Shown: positions 20,827 to 30,006 of the stretch, piece by piece
Position numbering within the stretch: the first letter of the stretch is position 1
Layout: every line of letters starts with the position of its first letter
DNA from: Methanobacteriaceae archaeon
GTDB lineage: Archaea > Methanobacteriota > Methanobacteria > Methanobacteriales > Methanobacteriaceae
NCBI GenBank assembly: GCA_030656015.1
Contig: JAUSNX010000010.1
Coordinates: 62,001 to 126,000, forward strand
Length of the DNA: 64,000 nucleotides
Direction of reading: 5' to 3'
The notes under the pieces: generated by a model
The model's input: only the letters and a program-made list of their open reading frames with translations
The model's database searches: none
What the model was told of the DNA's origin: nothing
Made by a program: the position numbers and the translations under genes

Positions 20827-21696
20827 TTGAGTAAAAATAATTCCAATTCAGTTAATGGTAAAAAATATATTGCAAATCCAGTGCAGACGAATTACATACG
20901 TCCTAATCAAAGCCTGGACATTATTATTGAAACAGCTGGGCCTTTTTTAGAGAATCATGATTTTTTAGTCATATCTGAAACACCAGTATCCATTTCACAG
21001 GGTCGTTTAGTTGATGAATCTAATTTCAAGCCTTCTTTGAAGGCCATATTTTTAGCAGATGTGTGGTCCAAATACCTATGGGGTTATTTTTTGGGTCCTC
21101 TCCTTAGAATCAAAAATAGAACCATTAAAAACCTTAGAAAACTGCCCTCCGAATCAAGATCACACAAAGAAGTCGTTTTAAAATATTATGGTCTTAAACA
21201 TGCTTTAAAACCAGCATCTGAAGCTGGAATAGATTTAAGTAATGTTCCAGGGACGATGGTTTCACTTTTACCATCCCATCCAGAACAAGTAGCCCGAGAA
21301 TTATCAGTACAAATAAAAAAAAAATGGAGAAAAGATGTTTTAGTGATGATTATTGATACAGATGTTACTTATCAATTAGCTGGGAAAAAATTTACTTGTT
21401 TACCTATTGCCCTAGATGGAATTAAGTCAAATACTGGGATTTTTGGATATTTAATGGGTAGATTTGGTAAAATTGCAGGGCCTACACCATTAGGAGCTTC
21501 TTCTAAAATATCAGTTCAAAAAGCACTGGAAATTGCCACTATTGCTGAAAATTATCAAAAATCATTAGAAGGACATTTGGAAACAGTTTATAGCATGAAA
21601 AATGAATTTGGAGAAGATATTAATCATATTACTATAGATATGTTAGATTCTATTAAACACACCCCTGCAGTAATTGTAAAAAAGTGTGATAATTAG
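20827..21696 (+). CDS. CofE-like (coenzyme F420-0:L-glutamate ligase family) protein
   Basis: 289 residues related to the F420-0:gamma-glutamyl ligase fold. Evidence includes DFLVISETPVSISQGRLVDE near residues 45-65, the metal-binding MIIDTDVTY around residue 175, and GRFGKIAGPTPLGASS near residue 220. It is longer and more divergent than CofE proper, and methanobacteria usually have a separate cofE, so a different amide-forming substrate is likely. The start is TTG at 20827, with no strong Shine-Dalgarno, so the first residues are uncertain. Confidence 0.75.
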   Translation: MSKNNSNSVNGKKYIANPVQTNYIRPNQSLDIIIETAGPFLENHDFLVISETPVSISQGRLVDESNFKPSLKAIFLADVWSKYLWGYFLGPLLRIKNRTIKNLRKLPSESRSHKEVVLKYYGLKHALKPASEAGIDLSNVPGTMVSLLPSHPEQVARELSVQIKKKWRKDVLVMIIDTDVTYQLAGKKFTCLPIALDGIKSNTGIFGYLMGRFGKIAGPTPLGASSKISVQKALEIATIAENYQKSLEGHLETVYSMKNEFGEDINHITIDMLDSIKHTPAVIVKKCDN

Positions 21697-22054
21697 TGTA
21701 AAAAAGTAAAAATGCTTAACTAAAATACAAAAAGATGTTGTTACTAAGAGACAATATTGTTCTTAAAAATATTTAAATACCATAAATTATAATAATAGAT
21801 ATATGCCTATGTTTAGGCAACTACATCGCACTTTTGATATTAATTGCAGAATATTTTTGTTCCTAACTTAATTGTTAAAAAAACGTGAGGGGCTTTATTT
21901 CTATAAATTTTCATTGTGCTCGTATTGACCCTTACATGACATTAGAATCTCAATTTTTACTAATTAAACTTTAATTTAATAAACGATTACCAGAATTAAA
22001 AATTCAATATAACATCGTATTATATCTGTTTGGTCCTTAGGAGGAACTTGTAAA
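21697..22054 (+). promoter_or_regulatory. 358-base gap upstream of tfe with possible structured leader
   Basis: Contains a TATA-like ATTTAAATACC near 21768, then a perfect 6-bp hairpin TGCCTA/TAGGCA (21804-21809 and 21814-21819). About 65 bases on is a second possible stem, GTGAGGG with CCCTTAC (21885-21891 and 21929-21935, one G-U pair). The stretch 21884-21935 is richer in G+C than its surroundings. It may be a long tfe leader or a small RNA. TAGGAGGAAC lies just before tfe. Confidence 0.35.
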
Positions 22055-22579
22055 ATGATGAAAGATCCGCTAGTTCAAGAGCTGCTTTATGAAGTCATCA
22101 ACGAAGAAGAAGAAGGTAGTATAAATATTATCGAGTGCTTAATTGAAGGCAAGGTAACTGATGAAGAAATTGCTGAATATACTGAATTAAGACTAAATAT
22201 AGTCCGGAGAGTTCTTTACAAACTTTACGATGCAGGTTTAGCCAGTTACAAAAGAAGTAAGGACCCAGAAACACAATGGTATACTTACACCTGGAAATTT
22301 GAAACAGAACGCGTTGAAGAAATGATAAAGCGTAAGCATGACGAGATAGTTTCTAATCTAAAATCAATACTGGAATACGAAGAAAATAATATGTTCTTTG
22401 TATGTAAAACCAGTGATTGCAGATGCACTTTTGATGAAGCATCTGAAAATGGATTTATTTGTCCAAAATGTGATGGAGAGATGGAATTTGTGGATAATGC
22501 TCCCATTATAGAACAAATCAAAGAAGAACTTCATCTTTATGATGGACATGAAGTAGATTTTGGGGCTGAAAATTCCTAA
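22055..22579 (+). CDS. tfe: transcription factor E (TFIIE alpha homolog)
   Basis: 174 residues: N-terminal extended winged helix ([20 protein letters not shown] to [17 protein letters not shown]) and a C-terminal zinc ribbon ([20 protein letters not shown] and CPKC). TFE stabilises the open complex with TBP and TFB at archaeal promoters. The start is the first of two consecutive ATGs, with TAGGAGG well placed upstream. It lies in the same window as its partner tbp, 39 kb away. Confidence 0.95.
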   Translation: MMKDPLVQELLYEVINEEEEGSINIIECLIEGKVTDEEIAEYTELRLNIVRRVLYKLYDAGLASYKRSKDPETQWYTYTWKFETERVEEMIKRKHDEIVSNLKSILEYEENNMFFVCKTSDCRCTFDEASENGFICPKCDGEMEFVDNAPIIEQIKEELHLYDGHEVDFGAENS

Positions 22580-22655
22580 TAATCTTTAATTCTAATTTTA
22601 GAATTCATTAATTAACTTATTTTAAATTAGCATATTTAATTAATTACCATTATCC

Positions 22656-22680
22656 ACTATTATTATTATTATTATTATTA
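22656..22680. repeat. ATT trinucleotide microsatellite
   Basis: About eight consecutive ATT/TTA units in the tfe-HD intergenic region. A slippage-prone simple repeat. Confidence 0.7.
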
Positions 22681-22865
22681 CATTCATTCAAATAGTTGTT
22701 TTTTTACACTTAAAAGATTTATATTTCCTATTCACATTGTGTATTTTTATATTAAATGTGTATTTTTAATAAATTAAGAATATAATAATAAATATGCTAT
22801 ATTAAATTAATTAATAAATTGGATTAAAGTCAATAGTAAAAAAAATAAGCTTTTAAGGTGAATAT

Positions 22866-23366
22866 TTGAGTATAAATCTATTAAAAGAAATGAATTGTCC
22901 GAAATGGGTAATTCAGCATTCTCAAGCAGTTAATTTAAAATCAATTTCACTATCTGAAAATTTATCAAAAGAATTTGATATAGATAAGGAACTTGTGAAA
23001 AAAGGGGCATTGCTGCATGATATTGGCCGTTGTATGACAGACGGAATATATCACGCGGTTCTTGGTGCGGAAATTTTAAAATCAGAAGGGTATCCTTTAA
23101 AAGTTATTAAAATTGTAGAAAGACACATTGGGGCAGGTATCCCTAAAGAAGAGGCCATTAAAATGGGTTTACCTCCTAAAGATTTTATGCCTCACTCCAT
23201 CGAAGAAAAAATTGTGGCCCATGCCGATAATCTCCTACATGGAGATCAAGAAGTTGATATTGATTTCGTAATTGAAAAGTGGTCATCCAGAATGGGAAAA
23301 GAACATCCCTCCATTGAAAGACTAATAAAATTACATGAAGAAATTGTGTATCCAACAAGCAATTAA
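22866..23366 (+). CDS. HD-domain protein (TIGR00295-type)
   Basis: 166-residue stand-alone HD phosphohydrolase domain. Metal ligands are visible as the N-terminal His of VIQHSQAV, the HD doublet in [10 protein letters not shown] near residue 55, His in [10 protein letters not shown], His in ERHIGAG, and a later Asp in AHADNLL. This matches the short archaeal HD family annotated as uncharacterised; the substrate is unknown, with a nucleotide or tRNA end being the usual guess. The start is TTG with GGTGAA five bases upstream. Confidence 0.85.
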   Translation: MSINLLKEMNCPKWVIQHSQAVNLKSISLSENLSKEFDIDKELVKKGALLHDIGRCMTDGIYHAVLGAEILKSEGYPLKVIKIVERHIGAGIPKEEAIKMGLPPKDFMPHSIEEKIVAHADNLLHGDQEVDIDFVIEKWSSRMGKEHPSIERLIKLHEEIVYPTSN

Positions 23367-23643
23367 ATTATTTTTTGAATAAGTTTTTTGAATTAATTTC
23401 AGTTTATCTGTTCTTGTTTTTCTATTAATCTATTTAAGCCTCTTTAAGCAAATATTTGTAATTTTATAGTTTTATATTACTCAAGTTAATAATTTAATAT
23501 ATATAATTCATTTAAAAATTTGAAAAATTGTTTAAATCTTTTTTTATGGAAAATTAGGAATTGATTATAATAATTCGATTTATAATAATATAAATTCTAA
23601 AAGAATCATAATATATTTATACATTTTATCAAGAGGGGATTTA

Positions 23644-25428
23644 ATGGTTAAATATCGCTGTACAGTTTGCAATTACATTTATGATGATGAAATAGAAGAA
23701 ATTCCTTTTTCAGAACTTCCAGAAGACTGGAAATGCCCTGTTTGTAATGCTTCTCAAAAATCATTTGAATTATTATCCCTAGATTCTGAAAATGGCAATA
23801 AAGAAAGTATTTCAGAAGATATGGATTTAGGACATTCCACAGTATCCCACGTAATGGTAAATCAAATGACAGAATGGGGGATAGAGTACGTATTTGGAAT
23901 TCCTGGAACCTCATCTTTAGGTGTTCTTCAAGGTATTAAAGACTCTGACTCTTTAAAATATTATCAGGTTCGACACGAACAAACTGCAGCATTTATGGCA
24001 TCAGCTTATGGAAAATTAACTGGAAAAGTAGCTGCTTGTCTTACTGTAGCCGGTCCAGGGGCCACTAATCTCAGCACGGGACTTTATGATGCAAAACTTG
24101 ACCATTCTCCAGTTCTGGCCATAACCGGGCAGGTGAAAAGACAGCTTATGGGACCTGGTTCTTTTCAGGAAATTGACCAACACTCATTTTTTGAGCCAGT
24201 TTCTGTTTTTAATAAGCCAATTATTCACAAAGATCAAACCACATTGTTAACGACTCTGGCTATTAAAGAGGCTTTAATAAAAAAAGGAGTTTCCCATATT
24301 TCAATTCCCAATGATGTGCAGAAACAGAAATATGAGACTAAACTAATTCCTTTAAATGGTAAAATCCCCCAAACAAATCTTTCCCCAGCAAATGAATTAG
24401 TGGAAGCGGCTGCTGAAACAATAAATTCCGCTCAAAGGCCAGTGCTTATTGCTGGTTTTGGAGCAATGGGCCAGGGTGATATTTTATTAGAAATGGCTAA
24501 AAAAATAGCCGCACCCATAGTTACCACTTTCCGAGGAAAAGGAGTGGCTGATGAAGATGAAGAACTTTGTGTGGGTAGTCATGGGACTATTGGATCCACT
24601 TCTGCATCCCAATTAGTGAAAAACTCCGATCTATTAATTGTAATTGGTTCTTCATATTCTGACATGACACAAATCCCCCCTAAAAGAACCATACAAATAG
24701 ATAAAGACCCCATGATGATTGGGAGAAAACATTCGGTAGAAGTAGGCCTTTTAGGAGATAGTTCTGTTATTTTACCCGCGCTGCTTGATAAATTGGTTTT
24801 TCAGAATCGTTTAGAATATAAAGAAGAAATTAAATTATTAAAAGCAGAATGGTCTAAACTCATTAAAGATGAAATTGACCCTTCAAAAAGCCCTATTCGG
24901 CCACAATATATCATGAAAGTTTTAAATGATAAATTAAGCTCCAGTGGAGTAATTACACTGGATGTTGGAGAAAATGCATGGTGGTTTGGCCGTAACTTCC
25001 AGATGAAAAAAAGTCAGAAAATGGCAATGTCTGGCTCCTTAGCTACCATGGGTTTTGGACTTCCTGCAGCTCTTGCGGCCCAAATTGCATATCCTGAAAA
25101 GGAAGTAGTTTGTATAACTGGAGATGGTGGATTTTCAATGGTAATGGCTGATTTTTTAACAGCCGTTAAATATAATCTACCCATTAAGGTGTTTCTATTA
25201 AATAATAGCCAATTAGGAATGATTCAACAGGAACAAAAAGTTGAAGGTTATCCTAACTGGCAGACAGAACTGCTAAACTGCAATTTTGCATCATTTGCTG
25301 AAATTTGTGGTGGAGTCGGAATAAAAGTCACCAATCCTGATGAACTTCCACAAAAAGTTGAAGAAGCCCTTGGATTAGATGTGCCAGCCATTGTAGATAT
25401 TCAGACCGACCCCCGAAGATTTATATAA
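23644..25428 (+). CDS. rubredoxin-thiamine pyrophosphate enzyme fusion (acetolactate synthase/pyruvate oxidase-like)
   Basis: 594 residues. Residues 1-45 are a complete rubredoxin domain (Cys6-x2-Cys9 and Cys31-x2-Cys34). From about residue 65 follows a full ThDP enzyme of the POX/ALS class: YQVRHEQTAAFMASAYGKL with the catalytic Glu, a central domain (GFGAMGQGDILLEMAK), and the ThDP-Mg motif GDGGFSMVMADF then NN near residue 500. The built-in rubredoxin implies that electrons leave the ThDP or flavin centre one at a time to an acceptor such as an oxidase, rubrerythrin or ferredoxin. Pyruvate oxidation is an inference; acetolactate synthesis is less likely without a regulatory subunit nearby. 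GAGGGGAT precedes the ATG. Confidence 0.85.
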   Translation: MVKYRCTVCNYIYDDEIEEIPFSELPEDWKCPVCNASQKSFELLSLDSENGNKESISEDMDLGHSTVSHVMVNQMTEWGIEYVFGIPGTSSLGVLQGIKDSDSLKYYQVRHEQTAAFMASAYGKLTGKVAACLTVAGPGATNLSTGLYDAKLDHSPVLAITGQVKRQLMGPGSFQEIDQHSFFEPVSVFNKPIIHKDQTTLLTTLAIKEALIKKGVSHISIPNDVQKQKYETKLIPLNGKIPQTNLSPANELVEAAAETINSAQRPVLIAGFGAMGQGDILLEMAKKIAAPIVTTFRGKGVADEDEELCVGSHGTIGSTSASQLVKNSDLLIVIGSSYSDMTQIPPKRTIQIDKDPMMIGRKHSVEVGLLGDSSVILPALLDKLVFQNRLEYKEEIKLLKAEWSKLIKDEIDPSKSPIRPQYIMKVLNDKLSSSGVITLDVGENAWWFGRNFQMKKSQKMAMSGSLATMGFGLPAALAAQIAYPEKEVVCITGDGGFSMVMADFLTAVKYNLPIKVFLLNNSQLGMIQQEQKVEGYPNWQTELLNCNFASFAEICGGVGIKVTNPDELPQKVEEALGLDVPAIVDIQTDPRRFI

Positions 25429-25583
25429 TCCTATTAGTCAGTAAATGTATTTTAAAGTATCATTTAATTATTTTAGCCATTATTAAGAAATTTAAACAAA
25501 TTATTGTCTCAATAATAATTTTTTAATGTTATTTAGAAGGATTATAATGTTTTCATGTAATAAAAAATTCCAGGAGATCTAAA

Positions 25584-27080
25584 ATGATTCAGGTACCTAA
25601 CACTGAAGAAAATAGAATTAAGTGTTTATGTAAAAAATGCCCCAGTTATCCGCATAAATGCTCCAGAGAAATTTTATATTGTTCAAAGGGCAGCAGTCTT
25701 CTGGAAGTCCATGAAGGAGGATGTCTATGCAAATCTTGTTCCGTGTATTTTGAATGCAATTTAAAAGGACATTATTTCTGTGATAAGGAATTTTTAGGAG
25801 ACGCCTTTGTTTTAATGCGGAAAAAGAAGAAAGATGAAGATCTTATTTCTTATCAAAAAATGGTAGACATAAAAACTATGGCCGAAACTGGAAAAAGTGT
25901 GTTACGTTCCATGGGATCTCCTAAAAAGATGCCATTTTCTTTTGATGATTTCCATTTTATCCCAGCTCAGATTAGCAAAATGCCACTTAATAAAGAACAG
26001 AATATTAAAATAAATATTTCAATTGGTCCAAAAGCCAAAAAACCCCTTCATCTCAGTTCTCCCATATTAATTTCAGGTATGAGTTATGGTGCTGTTTCTG
26101 GAAAAACCAGGACCGTGATTTCACTTGCTGCTAAAAATCTTAATATTGGATTTAATTCTGGAGAAGGAGGTGTCACCAACGAAGAAATGGAAGTGGCACC
26201 TTCACAATTAATAGTCCAATATTCAACTGGACGTTTTGGTTTGACTGAAAAAATATTAAAAAAAGCTTCAGCAGTTGAAATAAGATTTGGGCAGGGAGCA
26301 TATCCTGGGAAAGGTAGTTACTTACCATCAGACAAAATTAATCCTGAAGTGGCCCAAGTAAGAAACCTTAAAAAAGGTGAAGGAGCTTATTCACCAGCAC
26401 ATCATCCAGACATGAAAACTCCCGATGAAATTAAGGATAAGATTGAATGGATTAAAAAAACAACTCATGGAGTTCCCGTCGGGGCCAAAATTGGTTGTGG
26501 GAATATCGAAGAGGATATAAAAATTTTATTTGAAGCGGGAGTCGATTTTATATCTATTGATGGTTTTGGGGGAGGTACCGGAGGTACTGATGCTTTTGTA
26601 AGGGAAAATGTGGGTTTACCACTTATTGCTGCATTGCCCAGAGCTGCAAGGATTTTAAATACGCTGGAAAATCAAGGAGAAAATTCCAAAAAAGAAATCA
26701 TAGCCAAAAATAAAGTTACTTTAATTGCCGGAGGAGGCTTAAGAACCTCAGCAGACATGACCAAATGCTTAGCATTAGGGGCTGATGCAGTATACTTGGG
26801 AACTGCTACTTTAATTGCCATAAACTGCCAGCAACACAAGATATGCCATACCGGGAATTGTCCCACTGGCATAACTACCCATAAATCCAAACTTTTGCAA
26901 GAATTAAGCGTTCCAAAAAGTGTTCAAAAGCTTGAAAACTTCATAAAAGTATCAAATGAAGAAATTGCAGAATTTATTCGTATAATTGGCAAAAATGATA
27001 TTCATGACCTCAATAAAGATGACTTAATATCTTTAAACAATGAACTTTCAAAAATGGCTCATGTTAAATGGTTAATTTAA
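25584..27080 (+). CDS. GltB-like FMN protein with N-terminal Cys-rich DUF2769 domain
   Basis: 498 residues. The first 75 hold eleven cysteines in a DUF2769 arrangement (CLCKKCPSYPHKC and CLCKSCSVYFEC). From about residue 120 is the glutamate synthase FMN-binding TIM barrel (ISGMSYGAVSGKTR, GFNSGEGGVTNEEM, IRFGQGAYPGKG, GVPVGAKIGCG, IDGFGGGTG, GGLRTSADMTKCLALGADAV) and the cysteine cluster after QQHKICHTGNCPTGI that holds the 3Fe-4S centre in GltB. The glutaminase domain is absent, so ammonia or another donor would be used, or the protein is a different FMN oxidoreductase. It follows the rubredoxin-ThDP gene by 155 bases, with GGAG before its ATG. Confidence 0.83.
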   Translation: MIQVPNTEENRIKCLCKKCPSYPHKCSREILYCSKGSSLLEVHEGGCLCKSCSVYFECNLKGHYFCDKEFLGDAFVLMRKKKKDEDLISYQKMVDIKTMAETGKSVLRSMGSPKKMPFSFDDFHFIPAQISKMPLNKEQNIKINISIGPKAKKPLHLSSPILISGMSYGAVSGKTRTVISLAAKNLNIGFNSGEGGVTNEEMEVAPSQLIVQYSTGRFGLTEKILKKASAVEIRFGQGAYPGKGSYLPSDKINPEVAQVRNLKKGEGAYSPAHHPDMKTPDEIKDKIEWIKKTTHGVPVGAKIGCGNIEEDIKILFEAGVDFISIDGFGGGTGGTDAFVRENVGLPLIAALPRAARILNTLENQGENSKKEIIAKNKVTLIAGGGLRTSADMTKCLALGADAVYLGTATLIAINCQQHKICHTGNCPTGITTHKSKLLQELSVPKSVQKLENFIKVSNEEIAEFIRIIGKNDIHDLNKDDLISLNNELSKMAHVKWLI

Positions 27081-27214
27081 TAATTTTGAAATTAATATTT
27101 CAAATACATAAATAAAAGTAGAATAATAATTAAGCATAATGAAAAATAAATAAGAATTAATTAAAAATAATTGAAATAACTAAATTATAAGTTCTTATTA
27201 GAAGATGATTTAAA

Positions 27215-28123
27215 ATGAAAGTTCTATGTTCCAGTGAAGAGTCACTTTACAGGCCTGAGGCCGTTAGATGGAGAAATAGGATGGGCTTATTAAAACCTCT
27301 GGGAGAAGCGGTAGTTATTCTCCCTTGTAGTATGAGAAAACCTTATTCCAACTCCAAATCCCATCAAATTTTTATGAGAGTTAGTAAACGTATTCAGGAA
27401 GTTATATTAACATCCCCCTTTGGTATTTGTCCTCGAGAGATGGAAAAAACTTTTCCCATACAATCTTACGATGTTTCCACCACAGGTGATTGGTCTCATG
27501 AAGAAATAAAAGTTGTTGGAGAAGTTTTAAGAGATTATGTAGAGGATAAAGAAGTTTTAGCTCATGTTGCCGGAGGATACCGAGAGGTGTGCGAAGAATA
27601 CCTGGATGATTGCGTGTTCACCTGTGAAGATGGGCGTCCCCTATCACATGAATCAATGCAAAATCTTAAAGACCATATTAAAAAATACCGGAAAATTCCG
27701 GCACGTGAAAAACTTCTACATGGATTAAGATCACTAGCCACATATCAATTTGGTCCAGGCGGTGAAGCACTTATACCTGAGGATTGTCATGTGAAAGGAC
27801 GTTATCACAAAAGAATATTCCATGACAGCGAACAAATTGCTGCCCTATTAATGGATAATGGAGTATATTCTTTGAGTCTTGCAGGTGGGCGCATTTTGTC
27901 TGAAATAGGTGCTAAATGGGTTAATATTGAATTTGATCTGAAAACAAATACATTATTTGCTCCAGGAGTCCTTGATGCAGACCCTAACATAGTCCCCAAA
28001 GATGAAGTAATCATTCTTAACAAAGGAAATGTAGTGGGAGTAGGTAAAGCTGTTTTAAATGGTGAAGAAATGGTTAAAGCATCCAATGGGGTGGCCGTAC
28101 GTGTAAGACACCGAGTAAAATAA
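27215..28123 (+). CDS. ArcS-like core (DUF5591) plus PUA domain protein
   Basis: 302 residues. The archaeosine synthase signature PC-x3-KPY-x2-S-x2-H is exact at residues 37-50, which fits amidotransfer to preQ0 at G15 of tRNA. A C-terminal PUA RNA-binding domain occupies about residues 222-300 (FAPGVLDADPNIVPKDEVII, then NGVAVRVRH). The TGT-like N-terminal catalytic-fold domain of full ArcS is missing, so this is the short form and may work with a separate TGT protein. No such partner is in the window. The length and intact motifs argue against it being a truncation. Confidence 0.8.
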   Translation: MKVLCSSEESLYRPEAVRWRNRMGLLKPLGEAVVILPCSMRKPYSNSKSHQIFMRVSKRIQEVILTSPFGICPREMEKTFPIQSYDVSTTGDWSHEEIKVVGEVLRDYVEDKEVLAHVAGGYREVCEEYLDDCVFTCEDGRPLSHESMQNLKDHIKKYRKIPAREKLLHGLRSLATYQFGPGGEALIPEDCHVKGRYHKRIFHDSEQIAALLMDNGVYSLSLAGGRILSEIGAKWVNIEFDLKTNTLFAPGVLDADPNIVPKDEVIILNKGNVVGVGKAVLNGEEMVKASNGVAVRVRHRVK

Positions 28124-28423
28124 TATTAAACACCATTGAATACTCTATTTTATATTTACTTAAAAATTTTTATCAAAAATTTTAAATATAGTAATGCATT
28201 GATAAAAAATCACTTTACTATATTTGTCTATACAAAAACCTTTAGGAATATGCTTTTTATTAAAAAATTAGCTTTAAAAAGTTAAAAATTAATTTTAAGT
28301 GAATTCATCAAGATTTATTGTATTGGATAATAAATTATTGAATCATATTATAATTAAAAAATTAATTAAAATTAATGCCTTAAAAGGCCAAATTAACTAA
28401 ATGATCATATTTGAGGTATAATA
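28124..28423. other. 300-base gap with an 11-bp inverted repeat
   Basis: AAATATAGTAA at 28184-28194 is exactly complementary to TTACTATATTT at 28215-28225 (20-base spacer). It lies about 60 bases after the ArcS-like gene and may be a transcript-end hairpin, though no strong T-run follows. No gene seen. Confidence 0.45.
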
Positions 28424-28717
28424 ATGTCAGAAGAACTTTATGAAAAAGTAAAAGAAGCCCTAACCAAAGTAGCCGACCCCCACATGGGTATCAGTATTGT
28501 AGAAATGGGCCTGGTTGAAAACATCGAAATCGAAGAAAAGGACCAGAACGTAGCTAAAATTACTATTAAACCTACCAACCCCGGTTGTATGAGTGCGGCT
28601 CGTATGGCCATGGACGCTAAGACCGAAGCCGAGAAGGTTGAAGGTATTGACAAAGCTGAAGTTACTGTTGCTGGCCATATGATGGCCGATGCCATTAATG
28701 AAATGGTTAACAAATAA
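28424..28717 (+). CDS. MIP18-family (DUF59) Fe-S assembly protein
   Basis: 97 residues of the PaaD/SufT/MIP18 fold: LTKVADPHMGISIVEMGLVE near residues 12-31 with the DP-x2-G-x-S/D-I-V-x-GLV core, and TNPGCMSAARMAMDAK with the conserved cysteine. The family assists Fe-S cluster delivery. GAGGT precedes the ATG. The codon choice is less AT-rich than neighbouring genes (GCC, AAG, GTC, CCC appear), suggesting high expression. Confidence 0.88.
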   Translation: MSEELYEKVKEALTKVADPHMGISIVEMGLVENIEIEEKDQNVAKITIKPTNPGCMSAARMAMDAKTEAEKVEGIDKAEVTVAGHMMADAINEMVNK

Positions 28718-28812
28718 TTTAGCTTACTATATTTAATTAATAAATTAATTAGCATAAAATTTATTTTTTTATATATTCTATTTTTATTTTATAGTTTATT
28801 TTTGGTGATTAT

Positions 28813-29358
28813 ATGGTATCCTGGAATATAGCAGCAGTGGTAGGTGTTCCAGGAGTGGGAAAAACATCACTCTGTAAAAGTGCTGTTAAATCACTGGGAT
28901 GCAATTACATCAATTATGGAGATTTGATGTTAGAAATTGCCCGGGATAAAACCCTGGCTGAAACTGATAAAGAAATGTTCGCATTAGATATGGAATTGCA
29001 GTATGATATATGGAAAGAAGCAGCCCATAAAATTAATGAGAGAGAACATGTTCTTGTAGATCTGCATGGCCTGGATCAATCTCCTGAAGGGTACCTTTTT
29101 TCATTGCCTTTAGAAATCATTTGCCCTTCCACAATCGCCATAGTTGAAGCATCTCCTGAAAATATACTTTTTCGCCGGAGAAATGATTTTTTAAAAGATC
29201 GTATAAAAGACGATTTTCGAAGTTTAACAGAGCATATGAAGATGCTTAGAATTTCTATGTCTATTGCATCAGTTATTTTAGGAAGTACTGTTTATTTACT
29301 TCAAAATGATGAAATAAACAAATCAAAAAAAGAATTAATAGACATACTAAGTTTTTAG
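28813..29358 (+). CDS. adenylate kinase-like P-loop kinase (archaeal AdkA type)
   Basis: 181 residues. P-loop GVPGVGKTSL at 11-20, then INYGDLMLEIARDKTL, DLHGLDQSPEGYLFSLPLEI, IVEASPENILFRRRNDFLKDR, and a C-terminal helix. This corresponds segment by segment to archaeal AdkA (NFGTVMFEVA, DTHSTIKTPKGYLPGLP, VETSGDEILIRRLND). Some substrate-binding positions differ, so a diverged nucleotide kinase is possible. GGTGAT three bases before the ATG fixes the start. Confidence 0.72.
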   Translation: MVSWNIAAVVGVPGVGKTSLCKSAVKSLGCNYINYGDLMLEIARDKTLAETDKEMFALDMELQYDIWKEAAHKINEREHVLVDLHGLDQSPEGYLFSLPLEIICPSTIAIVEASPENILFRRRNDFLKDRIKDDFRSLTEHMKMLRISMSIASVILGSTVYLLQNDEINKSKKELIDILSF

Positions 29359-29423
29359 AGGATAAAATAGGAATTAAGACAATTTAATCCTTTATTTGCA
29401 ATGGATCATTTAAAAAGCGTAAA

Positions 29424-29434
29424 GGATATATACT
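29424..29434 (+). promoter_or_regulatory. TATA-like box upstream of tRNA-Ile
   Basis: AAAGGATATATACT matches an archaeal TATA element with purines on the BRE side. It is about 97 bases before the tRNA, implying a long 5' leader removed by RNase P. The assignment is tentative. Confidence 0.4.
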
Positions 29435-29530
29435 AGAAACATCAAAGGTTGAGAATACCCCTTTTATTCTGAAATAATGAAGTTAAATAGGAATAATGTT
29501 TCATAACATTTTCTAATACCTGTTTATCAG

Positions 29531-29603
<73 letters not shown>

Positions 29604-30006
29604 TTTTGCTTTTAATTTTGAATTAAATAAATTAAATAGATTTTTTACTCTTTTTAGAATATTTTAAGACGATTTCTATTATTCTAAATTAATTTTCTAC
29701 TAAATTAATATGAAATTTTTATTTTAAAATAGTATAAAATAGTGGACTTTTTTAATTACGATTTTAAGCAAACCAGATATAATAAATTTTAAATTATGTA
29801 TCCTAGCTTAATTAAAAATAAGCGATTTAAAGTCGTATTAAGTAAAAATAATGCAAAAAAATAAGGTAATTGAATAATAAAATTACCTTGCTCCAGCCTC
29901 AGGTATGTATACAAGTACAATATATAATTTATTTTATTAAAAAAATTTTATTTTGTGGTATAAATAATTAGTGAAATAAAAAAAGATGTAAAAATAGTGA
30001 TTTATC
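29604..30006 (-). other. 403-base gap downstream of trpD
   Basis: No protein gene seen. It holds the trp-operon-side hairpin at 29855-29889. Just upstream on the minus strand are a TATA-like AATTATATATTG (about 29918-29930) and a TRP-box-like TGTACT/TGTATACA pair (29906-29919). Confidence 0.4.
29855..29889 (-). terminator. intrinsic-type terminator after the trp operon
   Basis: AAGGTAATT and AATTACCTT form a perfect 9-bp stem (29881-29889 with 29863-29871) with a 9-base loop. On the minus strand it is followed by A then T7 (29861-29855). It lies 118 bases after the trpD stop. Confidence 0.65.

Noticed and set aside
22588-22605. AATTCTAA/TTAGAATT palindrome after tfe as terminator
   Set aside because: Two-base loop and no T-run; weak.
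22656-22680. ATT repeat tract as a CRISPR or regulatory repeat
   Set aside because: Simple trinucleotide microsatellite without spacers.
23644-25428. Plain acetolactate synthase large subunit (ilvB)
   Set aside because: N-terminal rubredoxin and absence of a small subunit gene nearby make that label misleading.
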